Shown here: positions 24,122-31,581 of the stretch, one piece after another
Layout: each line of letters begins with the position of its first letter
How positions within the stretch are numbered: the stretch's first letter is position 1
DNA from: CAYRGG01 sp964423745
GTDB taxonomy: Bacteria; Pseudomonadota; Gammaproteobacteria; Competibacterales; Competibacteraceae
Length of the DNA stretch: 34,135 bases
Direction: 5' to 3'
Assembly (NCBI GenBank): GCA_964423745.1
Contig: CAYRGG010000047.1
Coordinates: forward strand, 1 to 34,135
Notes under the pieces: model-generated
The model's database searches: none
What the model saw: only the letters and a program-made list of their open reading frames with translations
Told to the model about the DNA's origin: nothing
Position numbers and translations under genes: made by a program

Positions 24122-24884
24122 TACAGCCCTTCCCTAAAAAAAGTAGCTATATTTTATCTGGACGCCCTGGCCTTATGTAAGTCCATATAAAGAATTCATG
24201 ACCTAAATTGACAATGTTTACTGAATGCCGTTTTAGCACCACTCGTAAAATATGCTAAACGTCAATTTATAGACTCTACAAACTATTCTTAGCCAACTTG
24301 ATGACAAATTTCTGTCAGTCAAGAGGGTACTTTCCTCTCCGCCCGTAGGCAGCTGTTTATGACAAGGGATGTCCGTCTTTGAGGCGCGTATACATAGTAT
24401 CCAGAATGATTTCAAATAACCTTTGTTGTGATTGATTGGCAAGATATTTGCTCCGTCTTGATGTTATTTAGGATGGGATACTAAAGCTAGCACGGTTTTT
24501 GCTTAAGAAGATTTGAGTCAGAAAATCCATGGGGCGACAAAGACCTTTGGACGTTTGACAAGATAATTTTTAGTTCCCGTTAAAAACGCAATGGGAAACC
24601 ACTGTGAATAAGCAACATCGGTGCTGGTGAAAGCCTTGATAGAGAAAAACGATAGAGCAAATGGATTGTGCCACAACAGATTCAGTAGAAAGCCGATTCA
24701 GAGCCAATTGTGACAAAACGTTACACTGATTCAGTGGGATTGCTTGGTGACAAATAGAGTTTGAAGAACAAGCAGCATCTCCCAAGACAACTGAAAAGGC
24801 GCACCAAAGCGCGATGAGTCAAATCAGCTTAATAGTTAGGATAAGTGTTATACACAACGGCAACAAGTGTAAAGCGAGAAAATT
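24122..24884. other. 763-base gene-free region between gshB and pilI, repeat-rich
   Basis: Pseudomonas carries pilG and pilH at this place; here I see no frame with response-regulator motifs on either strand, only two short unconvincing frames. What it does hold: TGACAA six times, all on the + strand (24209, 24302, 24360, 24556, 24711, 24748); GATTCAG three times (24679, 24695, 24728), the last inside the palindrome CACTGA-T-TCAGTG at 24724-24736; and two 9-mers of the DnaA-box pattern TTATnCACA (24848-24856 on +, 24603-24611 on -). An imperfect hairpin TTCCC...GGGAA lies at about 24573-24597. The region must contain the divergent promoters of gshB and pilI. Confidence 0.55.
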
Positions 24885-25433
24885 GTGAACAACGAAGTTT
24901 ACCCACACCCTCTTTTATTGCTGCAAGAGATTGATAAGCGCAATCAGCAGCGGGTTCAGGCGAAGACACCAGGAGAATCGCAGCCTGCTAGCAGGCGCGG
25001 ACGTTTGGCCGTGCGTGTGGGTGCCTGGCGTTTACTGTTTTCAATGGACGATGTTAAAGAGATCATACCGGTTCCACGGGTTACTCAGGTTCCTGGTGTA
25101 AAAGACTGGTTATTGGGTATTGCCAATCTACGAGGAGCCGTGGTTTCTGTTATTGATCTGTATCGGTTTTTTTGCGAAGAACCTACTAGGTTAGGATCCA
25201 ATAGCCGACTTATCGTCGTGGTTTCTGGTGAATGGAGCTATGGTTTGCTGGCGGATGAAGTCATCGGAATGAGGCATTTTAATTCGGTGAATAAATTATC
25301 TACCTTAGACGCGGTTCATGCTCAGCTTCGTCTCTATCTCACAGAGGGTTTCGAGATGGAGCAACAGCAATGGCTATCGTTTAATGTCGATCAATTTCTA
25401 AATGAACCAAAGTTTTTGAATGCAGCGAGTTAG
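24885..25433 (+). CDS. pilI: Twitching motility CheW-like adaptor PilI
   Basis: PilI couples the chemoreceptor PilJ to the kinase ChpA in the type IV pilus chemosensory system. The 182-residue protein is a CheW domain (about residues 40-175) after a polar N-terminal arm; it has RLAVRVGAWRLLFSMDDVKEIIPVP, PGVKDWLLGIANLRGAVVSVIDL and YGLLADEVIGMRHF, matching Pseudomonas PilI in order and spacing. The start is GTG at 24885, with only a weak GAG-containing site ahead. pilJ follows after 61 bases. Upstream, the usual pilG and pilH are missing. Confidence 0.93.
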   Translation: MNNEVYPHPLLLLQEIDKRNQQRVQAKTPGESQPASRRGRLAVRVGAWRLLFSMDDVKEIIPVPRVTQVPGVKDWLLGIANLRGAVVSVIDLYRFFCEEPTRLGSNSRLIVVVSGEWSYGLLADEVIGMRHFNSVNKLSTLDAVHAQLRLYLTEGFEMEQQQWLSFNVDQFLNEPKFLNAAS

Positions 25434-25494
25434 GATTATTAAAGTTATTTATTTGAGTGAGTTTGCCATTGAGCGGCAAAGGAGATAATTGGAA

Positions 25495-27576
25495 ATGAAC
25501 GAATCCTCGACACAGCAAGGCAGCTCTTTTCTGCAGTATGCGGTGCTCATAGTTAGTTTAGTAATATCCATTGTTTTAATGGGTCTGATTTTTGTGGTTT
25601 TAGAGCGACAAAACCGCATGAGCGAAACCTACCTTGCTGTAACTGCAGAGCAGCGTTTGCTTTCCCAACGCATAGTGACTCAGGTTTTGGACGCATCTCA
25701 AGGACAAAAAGAAGCTTTTGAGAATCTCAAGGTTTCTAAGAATCGGTTCGAAGAAATTTTGAATTTACAAAAAAATGGTGACCCATCCACTAATCTGCCT
25801 TCGTCTCCAAGTCAGACACTAGCCTATGTAGAAGATTTAGAGGTACGCTGGCAGCCCATCCAAGCGGGCGTTGAAGGGGTTCTGGCTGGCAAGCGGTCAG
25901 TCCTTTCCGTGAGCGATTTTGTGCCTTTGTTAGAGGGTCTTTTACCACAGCTGCTGGAATTTTCCGATGATATTGCCAAACGCCTAGTGCAGGCTAGAAG
26001 TGCTTCTGCAAATCAGGTTTATGTGGCTGCCCGCCAGTTGCTCCTGGGTCAGCGTATTCAAAGCAATCTCAATTTAGTACTGAACGGCGGTGTTGGCGCC
26101 GCTACAGCGGCTGATCGCTTTGGGCGTGATGTGAAATTGTTCGGGCGTGTGCTTGCCGGTATGAAAAACGGTGATCCTCAATTAGGTGTAGAGCGTGTGA
26201 CGGATGGCGTCGCTGCAGCAAAAATTGCTGAGCTTGCCGATTTATTTCGTTCTATCGAAGAACAGGCCGAGTTAATACTCAGTAATTCTCCCGAGCTGTT
26301 TCAAGTGCAAAACGCCACCCAAACCATTGCTGGTCAGAGCGACGGCTTATTGGAAGCTAGCAGTGCATTACTTAAAGCCTATGAAGAATTCGCCAAAGGT
26401 GGTTTTAACGTGTTCGGATTAACCATCGGCTTTCCTTATGTGTATATTTTCGGTGGGTTTGCTCTATTTGTGCTTTTTATTCTCGCACGAAAAACCAATA
26501 AAGACATGAAGCTACGCATCTCGGAAAGCGAAGGCCGTAAGCACGAAACAGAAGAACAAAATCGTCGTAACCAAGAAGCTATTTTGCGTCTTCTGGATGA
26601 GCTAGGAGACTTAGCAGAAGGCGACCTGACCGTACAGGCGAGCGTTACAGAAGACATTACAGGTGCCATCGCCGATTCTGTTAACTATGCCATCGAAGCG
26701 TTGCGAGACCTGGTATCAACTATTAACAACTCCTCGGAACTGATGGCTTCTGCGGCTCAAGAAACCCGTTCCGTGGCAGACCGTTTGGCGCGAGCCAGCG
26801 AAGTGCAGGCGCGTCAGATCGACTCCGCCAGTACCACGGTTATGCAAATGGCCGAAGCCATGGGCGAAGTGTCCGGTAAAACGGCGGCTTCCTCAGAAGT
26901 GGCGGAGAAATCGGTGGGTATTGCCCATGAGGGGGGTGATCGAGTGCGCCGTACTATCGATGGTATGGATGCGATTCGTGAGCATATTCAAGAGACATCC
27001 AAACGCATCAAGCGACTCGGTGAAAGTTCTCAAGAAATCGGTGACATCGTTGCATTGATCAATGATATATCCGATCAGACCAACATCCTTGCCCTCAATG
27101 CCGCTATTCAGGCGTCTTCAGCAGGTGAGGCAGGCCGCGGGTTTGCCGTGGTGGCTGACGAGGTGCAGCGACTTGCAGAGCGTTCCGGTAATGCGACTAA
27201 ACGTATCGAAGTATTGGTAAAAACCATTCAAGCGGATACCAACGAAGCCATTATTTCCATGGAAAAAAGCACCACGGAAGTGGTTAACGGCGCCCAGTTG
27301 GCGGAAACCGCCGGCGAAGCGCTGGAAGAGATTGAAACCGTATCAGCTCGTCTTGCCACATTGATTACCGCGGTTTCCAAGGCGGCTAGTGATGTGACCA
27401 ATATGGCGTCACGGGTATCATCCGCCATGAAATCCATTAATGAGATTACCGGCCAGACTTCTGAAAGCAGTGTGGCAACCGCTTCCGCGGTGGGTAAGCT
27501 TAATCAGTTAGCGCAAGAGTTACAGCAGTCAGTAGCGGGATTCCGTTTACCGGAACACGCTATTTCCACTCATTAG
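25495..27576 (+). CDS. pilJ: Type IV pilus methyl-accepting chemoreceptor PilJ
   Basis: PilJ is the inner-membrane receptor of the Pil-Chp array that controls twitching. From the ATG at 25495 the protein has 693 residues (Pseudomonas PilJ about 682). Membrane segments lie at about 14-36 and 310-331, enclosing a periplasmic sensor region with two PilJ-type helical modules (for instance AEQRLLSQRI at 51 and ARQLLLGQRI at 179). A HAMP-like linker follows, then the signalling domain with the conserved hairpin tip around 516-560 (IGDIVALINDISDQTNILAL, then AGEAGRGFAVVADEVQRLAE). AAGGAG 10 bases ahead supports this start over a TTG at 25489. No CheR-binding pentapeptide ends the protein. pilK, the matching methyltransferase, is not between pilJ and chpA. 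Confidence 0.96.
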   Translation: MNESSTQQGSSFLQYAVLIVSLVISIVLMGLIFVVLERQNRMSETYLAVTAEQRLLSQRIVTQVLDASQGQKEAFENLKVSKNRFEEILNLQKNGDPSTNLPSSPSQTLAYVEDLEVRWQPIQAGVEGVLAGKRSVLSVSDFVPLLEGLLPQLLEFSDDIAKRLVQARSASANQVYVAARQLLLGQRIQSNLNLVLNGGVGAATAADRFGRDVKLFGRVLAGMKNGDPQLGVERVTDGVAAAKIAELADLFRSIEEQAELILSNSPELFQVQNATQTIAGQSDGLLEASSALLKAYEEFAKGGFNVFGLTIGFPYVYIFGGFALFVLFILARKTNKDMKLRISESEGRKHETEEQNRRNQEAILRLLDELGDLAEGDLTVQASVTEDITGAIADSVNYAIEALRDLVSTINNSSELMASAAQETRSVADRLARASEVQARQIDSASTTVMQMAEAMGEVSGKTAASSEVAEKSVGIAHEGGDRVRRTIDGMDAIREHIQETSKRIKRLGESSQEIGDIVALINDISDQTNILALNAAIQASSAGEAGRGFAVVADEVQRLAERSGNATKRIEVLVKTIQADTNEAIISMEKSTTEVVNGAQLAETAGEALEEIETVSARLATLITAVSKAASDVTNMASRVSSAMKSINEITGQTSESSVATASAVGKLNQLAQELQQSVAGFRLPEHAISTH

Positions 27577-27653
27577 TCAGTCAAGTCAGTTAATGTTTTT
27601 TTAGCAAATGTCTTTTTGCCGCGCGAACATTCTTTTTAGAAACGGAGTATTCG

Positions 27654-30600
27654 ATGTCTGAATCGCCAAGTCATGCCGCTAGTGCCATCGATGAGGAAAT
27701 CCTAGAAATATTTCTAGAAGAGGCTCAGGGTGAACTGGCTAACATTCGCGAAAACCTGTTGGCGTGGCGCAATGACTTCACCAACCAGGATGCCCTATTG
27801 GCTATGCGTCGTTCTTTCCATACCTTAAAGGGAAGTGGACGCATGGTCGAACAATTTACCATCGGTGATTTCGCTTGGTGTTTAGAAAACCTTCTTAACC
27901 ATGTGCGTGATAGTAAGCTAGCGCCATCCTTGGCTATTGCTGACGTTATCGATGACGCCCATGTGGTGCTTGATCGGTTAGTGAATGAGACAAGCGATGG
28001 AGACGAAACTCAAGTCCTCGCTGCTATAGAGAAACGTGTGGATGATTTGCTGAATACGGCACAGGTAGAGTCGCAACCGTCTCATGAGGCCACTGACGTT
28101 GCCCCCATGGATGATGAGCTAGATACCCACTCAGCTGGTAGCGCAAAATCATTCGAGCAGCCACAAACATCTTCCAATACAGAACCCGTTAGCCCAGAAA
28201 CTATGCCTATTGAGACGGGCGACGGGACACAAGAGCCAACTTCAAATGATCCCGCCGCGGTTGAGGTGGATCCAGAACTGGTGGAGATATTCAAATACGA
28301 AGCCAACGAGATTCTTGATGCCAGCGACGATATTCTGGACCGTTGGAAACAAGATCAAGAAAATGATGGGTTATTGAATGATCTACGCCGCGAGATGCAT
28401 ACTTTAAAAGGCAGCTCGCGTATGACAGGTTTTATGGCCATTGGCGATCTTGCCCATGCCTCAGAATCGGTTCTCGACCGGATTGCTACCTATCCGTTCG
28501 AGGATTCGTCCAATTTAGTAGCCGCTCTGCAAAAGAGTCTTGATGGTTTGAGTACTATGTTGGCCAGCGTTCGGGTTGGTCAAGACCCTGCGCCTGCCGA
28601 TGCATTGATTAGCGAACTTAAGGCGTTAGTTAACGAACAGCTAGGGCAAGCAGGCGCTCAAAAGAAAATTGCTAGCGAACAAGAAACCGCCAGTGCGGTG
28701 GCTCAGTCTATGCCAAGTATTAGCGAGGGTGCTTCTCCAAATGGCGTGGAGCAGTTGACTGAACTGGATCAAGAGTTAGTAGACGTTTTTCAATATGAAG
28801 CGGCTGAAATTCTCGATGCCAGCGATGTGACCTTACAACGCTGGAATGCTGAGCAGTATAATAACAGTCTTTTAAACGATTTACGCCGGGAGATGCATAC
28901 CCTCAAGGGTAGTGCGCGGATGACAGGTTTTATGGCCATTGGCGATCTTGCCCATGCTTCGGAATCCCTGCTGGATGCCATCAGCAAGGGTGGTCTGCAA
29001 CCCTCCGCTACGGTGAGTCAGACATTACAACGAGCACTGGATGGCCTAAACGACATGGTGGGCAAAATCCAGCTTGGTGTTCAGCTCGCGCCTGCGGAAA
29101 GTCTGATCAGCGAGATCAAAGGTTTGTTGGGCGATTCTCCAAAGAGTCAGGCGCCGTCCAGTGTCAACAAGCAGGTAGAGAAAAAACCAACCGTTGTCCC
29201 AGGACGTACCCCCGCTAATGAAGATACCATTCGGGTCAGTGCTGCATTATTAAATCGATTGGTTAACGAAATGGGGGAAAGCAGTATCTATCGCGCTCGC
29301 GTGGATCAGAGGCTGGGTTCTGTGCGTTTTAATCTCTCTGAACTCAATCAAACGGTATATCGATTACGGCAGCAGTTGCGGCGTTTAGAAATCGAGACAG
29401 AAACGCAAATTCTGTTTCGCTATGAGGATGGGGATAAAAAGGCTGCTAAAGATTTTGATCCTTTGGAGTTAGATCGGTTTTCCGAATTACAACAGCTTTC
29501 CCGGTCGTTGATGGAAATCGTTGATGATCTTGCCAATATTCAGAATACCCTTGGGGACCAAGCCCAAGACATGGGTACCTTGCTCGATCAACAGGCAAAG
29601 ACCAACAAGGAAGTACAACAGGGTCTCATGCGAACCCATATGGTGCGCTTTAGTACAGTGGCGCCTCGGTTACGCCGCGTAGTGCGGCAAGCCGCTCAAG
29701 AACTCGGTAAACAGGCCGAGCTGGAGTTGCACGGTGCAGAGTCTGAAATGGACCGTACCGTATTGGAAAACATGGTGGCGCCTCTCGAGCATATGCTACG
29801 CAACGCGGTCTCACACGGTATCGAGATGCCCGAAGAGCGGCTTGCGTTGGGTAAACCCGCACAGGGAACCATTAACCTGAGTATGCGCCGTGAGGGTGCT
29901 GAATTAGTGATGGTTTTAGAGGATGGTGGCGCGGGTCTCGATTTTGATGCCATTCGCGCTAAGGGTGAAGCCAACGGTATGTTGCTACCTGGCCAACAGG
30001 TTAGCGAAGACGATTTAATCACGTTGTTGCTGTGCCCAGGTTTCTCGACAGCCAAAAAAGTAACTCAGATTTCTGGTCGTGGCGTGGGTTTGGATGTACT
30101 CAATGAGGCCATCAAGGCTATGCGTGGAACCTTGCTGATTAAATCCAAGCGTGGTCAAGGTACCCAATTCACTATTCGTTTGCCCTTTTCACTGGCCGTC
30201 ACCCAGGCCCTGTTGGTACAAGCCGGTAGAGATACTTATGCAATTCCTCTGCTGAGCATTGAATCGGTATCCCGGTTGGATGAAGGTGAATTGAAGGCGT
30301 ATCTGGACGGTAATCGGGTAGAACACCAGTACGGTGATCACAGTTACCCTATACACAATCTGGGTGTTTTATTTGGCGTCAATGAGTCTACAGCTTATGA
30401 GAAAATCCCTGACAAACGACCGCCAATTATGCTTTTCCGAAGCGCTGAAGCGAGCGCTGCGCTACAGGTAGAAGCGGTACTTGGCAACCAAGAAATTATT
30501 GTGAAACCCGTTGGCCCTCAGTTTCAGTCGTTACCAGGGATTTCTGGCGCCGCGGTGTTGGGTGATGGGCGTGTTGTGGTGGTTTTAGAGCTGGCGGCGG

Positions 30601-31070
30601 TGGTGCGTAATCTCACTTCCCAGATCCATAAGCAACAAGAAGCACGAACCCTCTATGCCGTTCGCCAAGACACAGGGCGCGAGCAGGTCAAAGCGATGGT
30701 TATCGACGACTCTATCACCATGCGTAAAGTCACAGGTCGTTTACTTGAACGCCTTAACATGGAGGTGACAGCGGCCAAAGATGGTTTAGAAGCCGTTACC
30801 AAGTTGGAAGAACAGATCCCAGATTTGGTTATTTTGGATATTGAAATGCCGCGTATGGATGGTTTTGAAGTGGCGGCTCATATTCGTAATCAAGCCCAGT
30901 TGCGGCATATTCCCATTGTTATGGTGACCTCTCGGGGTGGCGAGAAACACCGTAATCGCGCCGCTAAAATCGGTGTTAATGAGTATTTAACTAAACCCTA
31001 CCAAGAGGAAGATATGATTAAATCCGTCCGTAATCTGCTTGGTTTAAGAACCCAAGAGCTGAGTGTGTAG
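27654..31070 (+). CDS. chpA: Hybrid chemotaxis histidine kinase ChpA/PilL, compact form
   Basis: This is the CheA-like kinase of the pilus chemosensory array. Its 1138 residues hold three Hpt domains (about 13-110, 205-305, 370-470) with phosphorylatable His56, His249 and His414, each in HTLKGS; then a dimerisation and linker region (about 525-690), the ATPase domain (about 690-850: N-box LRNAVSHGIE with Asn717, EDGGAGLD at 756-763, GRGVGLD at 808-814), a CheW-like domain (about 850-985), and a receiver (about 1012-1130) with Asp1018/Asp1019, phospho-acceptor Asp1062 and Lys1114. Pseudomonas ChpA is about 2470 residues with many more Hpt-like domains, so this version is much shorter. Hpt2 and Hpt3 share 38 identical bases. 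Kinase residues all appear intact. Confidence 0.96.
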   Translation: MSESPSHAASAIDEEILEIFLEEAQGELANIRENLLAWRNDFTNQDALLAMRRSFHTLKGSGRMVEQFTIGDFAWCLENLLNHVRDSKLAPSLAIADVIDDAHVVLDRLVNETSDGDETQVLAAIEKRVDDLLNTAQVESQPSHEATDVAPMDDELDTHSAGSAKSFEQPQTSSNTEPVSPETMPIETGDGTQEPTSNDPAAVEVDPELVEIFKYEANEILDASDDILDRWKQDQENDGLLNDLRREMHTLKGSSRMTGFMAIGDLAHASESVLDRIATYPFEDSSNLVAALQKSLDGLSTMLASVRVGQDPAPADALISELKALVNEQLGQAGAQKKIASEQETASAVAQSMPSISEGASPNGVEQLTELDQELVDVFQYEAAEILDASDVTLQRWNAEQYNNSLLNDLRREMHTLKGSARMTGFMAIGDLAHASESLLDAISKGGLQPSATVSQTLQRALDGLNDMVGKIQLGVQLAPAESLISEIKGLLGDSPKSQAPSSVNKQVEKKPTVVPGRTPANEDTIRVSAALLNRLVNEMGESSIYRARVDQRLGSVRFNLSELNQTVYRLRQQLRRLEIETETQILFRYEDGDKKAAKDFDPLELDRFSELQQLSRSLMEIVDDLANIQNTLGDQAQDMGTLLDQQAKTNKEVQQGLMRTHMVRFSTVAPRLRRVVRQAAQELGKQAELELHGAESEMDRTVLENMVAPLEHMLRNAVSHGIEMPEERLALGKPAQGTINLSMRREGAELVMVLEDGGAGLDFDAIRAKGEANGMLLPGQQVSEDDLITLLLCPGFSTAKKVTQISGRGVGLDVLNEAIKAMRGTLLIKSKRGQGTQFTIRLPFSLAVTQALLVQAGRDTYAIPLLSIESVSRLDEGELKAYLDGNRVEHQYGDHSYPIHNLGVLFGVNESTAYEKIPDKRPPIMLFRSAEASAALQVEAVLGNQEIIVKPVGPQFQSLPGISGAAVLGDGRVVVVLELAAVVRNLTSQIHKQQEARTLYAVRQDTGREQVKAMVIDDSITMRKVTGRLLERLNMEVTAAKDGLEAVTKLEEQIPDLVILDIEMPRMDGFEVAAHIRNQAQLRHIPIVMVTSRGGEKHRNRAAKIGVNEYLTKPYQEEDMIKSVRNLLGLRTQELSV

Positions 31071-31098
31071 CGGGTTTGATTTAGCAAAAACAATAGTT

Positions 31099-31563
31099 AT
31101 GGAACAGCAAACTGTACGTGCCTTTTTACTGCCCTTTAAGAGTGGACATGTGCTCTTACCCCACAGCTCGATGGTCGAGGTTTTGCCATTTGCTACACCA
31201 CTAACGATGGAAAATGCACCATCCTGGGTGGTTGGCACAATGCTTTGGCGGGCCCGCGATGTCCCGCTTGTGGCGCTGGAAAACCTGGTTCTAAATATAC
31301 AACCGAAACTGGATAGCCATGCGCGTATCGTCATGGTTAATACATTAAACACCCAGGCTGATTTTCCTTACATGGGTTTGCTTGGAACCGACGCGCCGCG
31401 GCTAGTTAATGTCAACTACGATGAAATTACTCGTATTGATCCTCCGTCAGAATATACCGGATCGGGTGTGCTGAGTTGGGCACAGTTCAAGGAGCATTTG
31501 ACGATCATACCCGACATGGATGCCATCGAAGCGGTCCTAAGTCCGCTTATGCAGCATGATTGA
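31099..31563 (+). CDS. chpC: CheW-like protein ChpC
   Basis: The 154-residue protein is a single CheW domain, the second adaptor of the Pil-Chp system. It contains LLPFKSGHVLLPHSSMVEVLPFATP, WVVGTMLWRARDVPLVALENL, RIVMVNTL and MGLLGTDAPRLVNV, in the order expected of ChpC. From the ATG at 31099 it lies 28 bases after chpA; a GTG at 31063 would overlap chpA but gives an unlike N-terminus. The Pseudomonas methylesterase gene chpB, normally between chpA and chpC, is absent. It ends 18 bases before the convergent yyaL-type gene with no visible terminator. Confidence 0.88.
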   Translation: MEQQTVRAFLLPFKSGHVLLPHSSMVEVLPFATPLTMENAPSWVVGTMLWRARDVPLVALENLVLNIQPKLDSHARIVMVNTLNTQADFPYMGLLGTDAPRLVNVNYDEITRIDPPSEYTGSGVLSWAQFKEHLTIIPDMDAIEAVLSPLMQHD

Positions 31564-31581
31564 GCAGATTTTATTCCGCTC

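Noticed and set aside
24330..24362. GTAGGCAGCT with flanks faintly like a type I-F CRISPR repeat
   Set aside because: It occurs once, the stem that such repeats form is broken, and no second repeat, spacer or cas gene is near.
24233..24785. Two leftward frames of about 70 residues in the gshB-pilI gap as genes
   Set aside because: They show no family motif and no good ribosome binding site, and frames of this length are expected by chance.
24603..24856. Replication origin suggested by two DnaA-box matches
   Set aside because: Only two boxes far apart, no adjoining A+T-rich unwinding element and no dnaA, dnaN, rpmH or mnmG nearby.
27654..31070. ChpA shortened by frameshift or truncation
   Set aside because: The frame is intact from the first Hpt to the receiver with all key residues, so the short form is a genuine architecture and not a broken gene.
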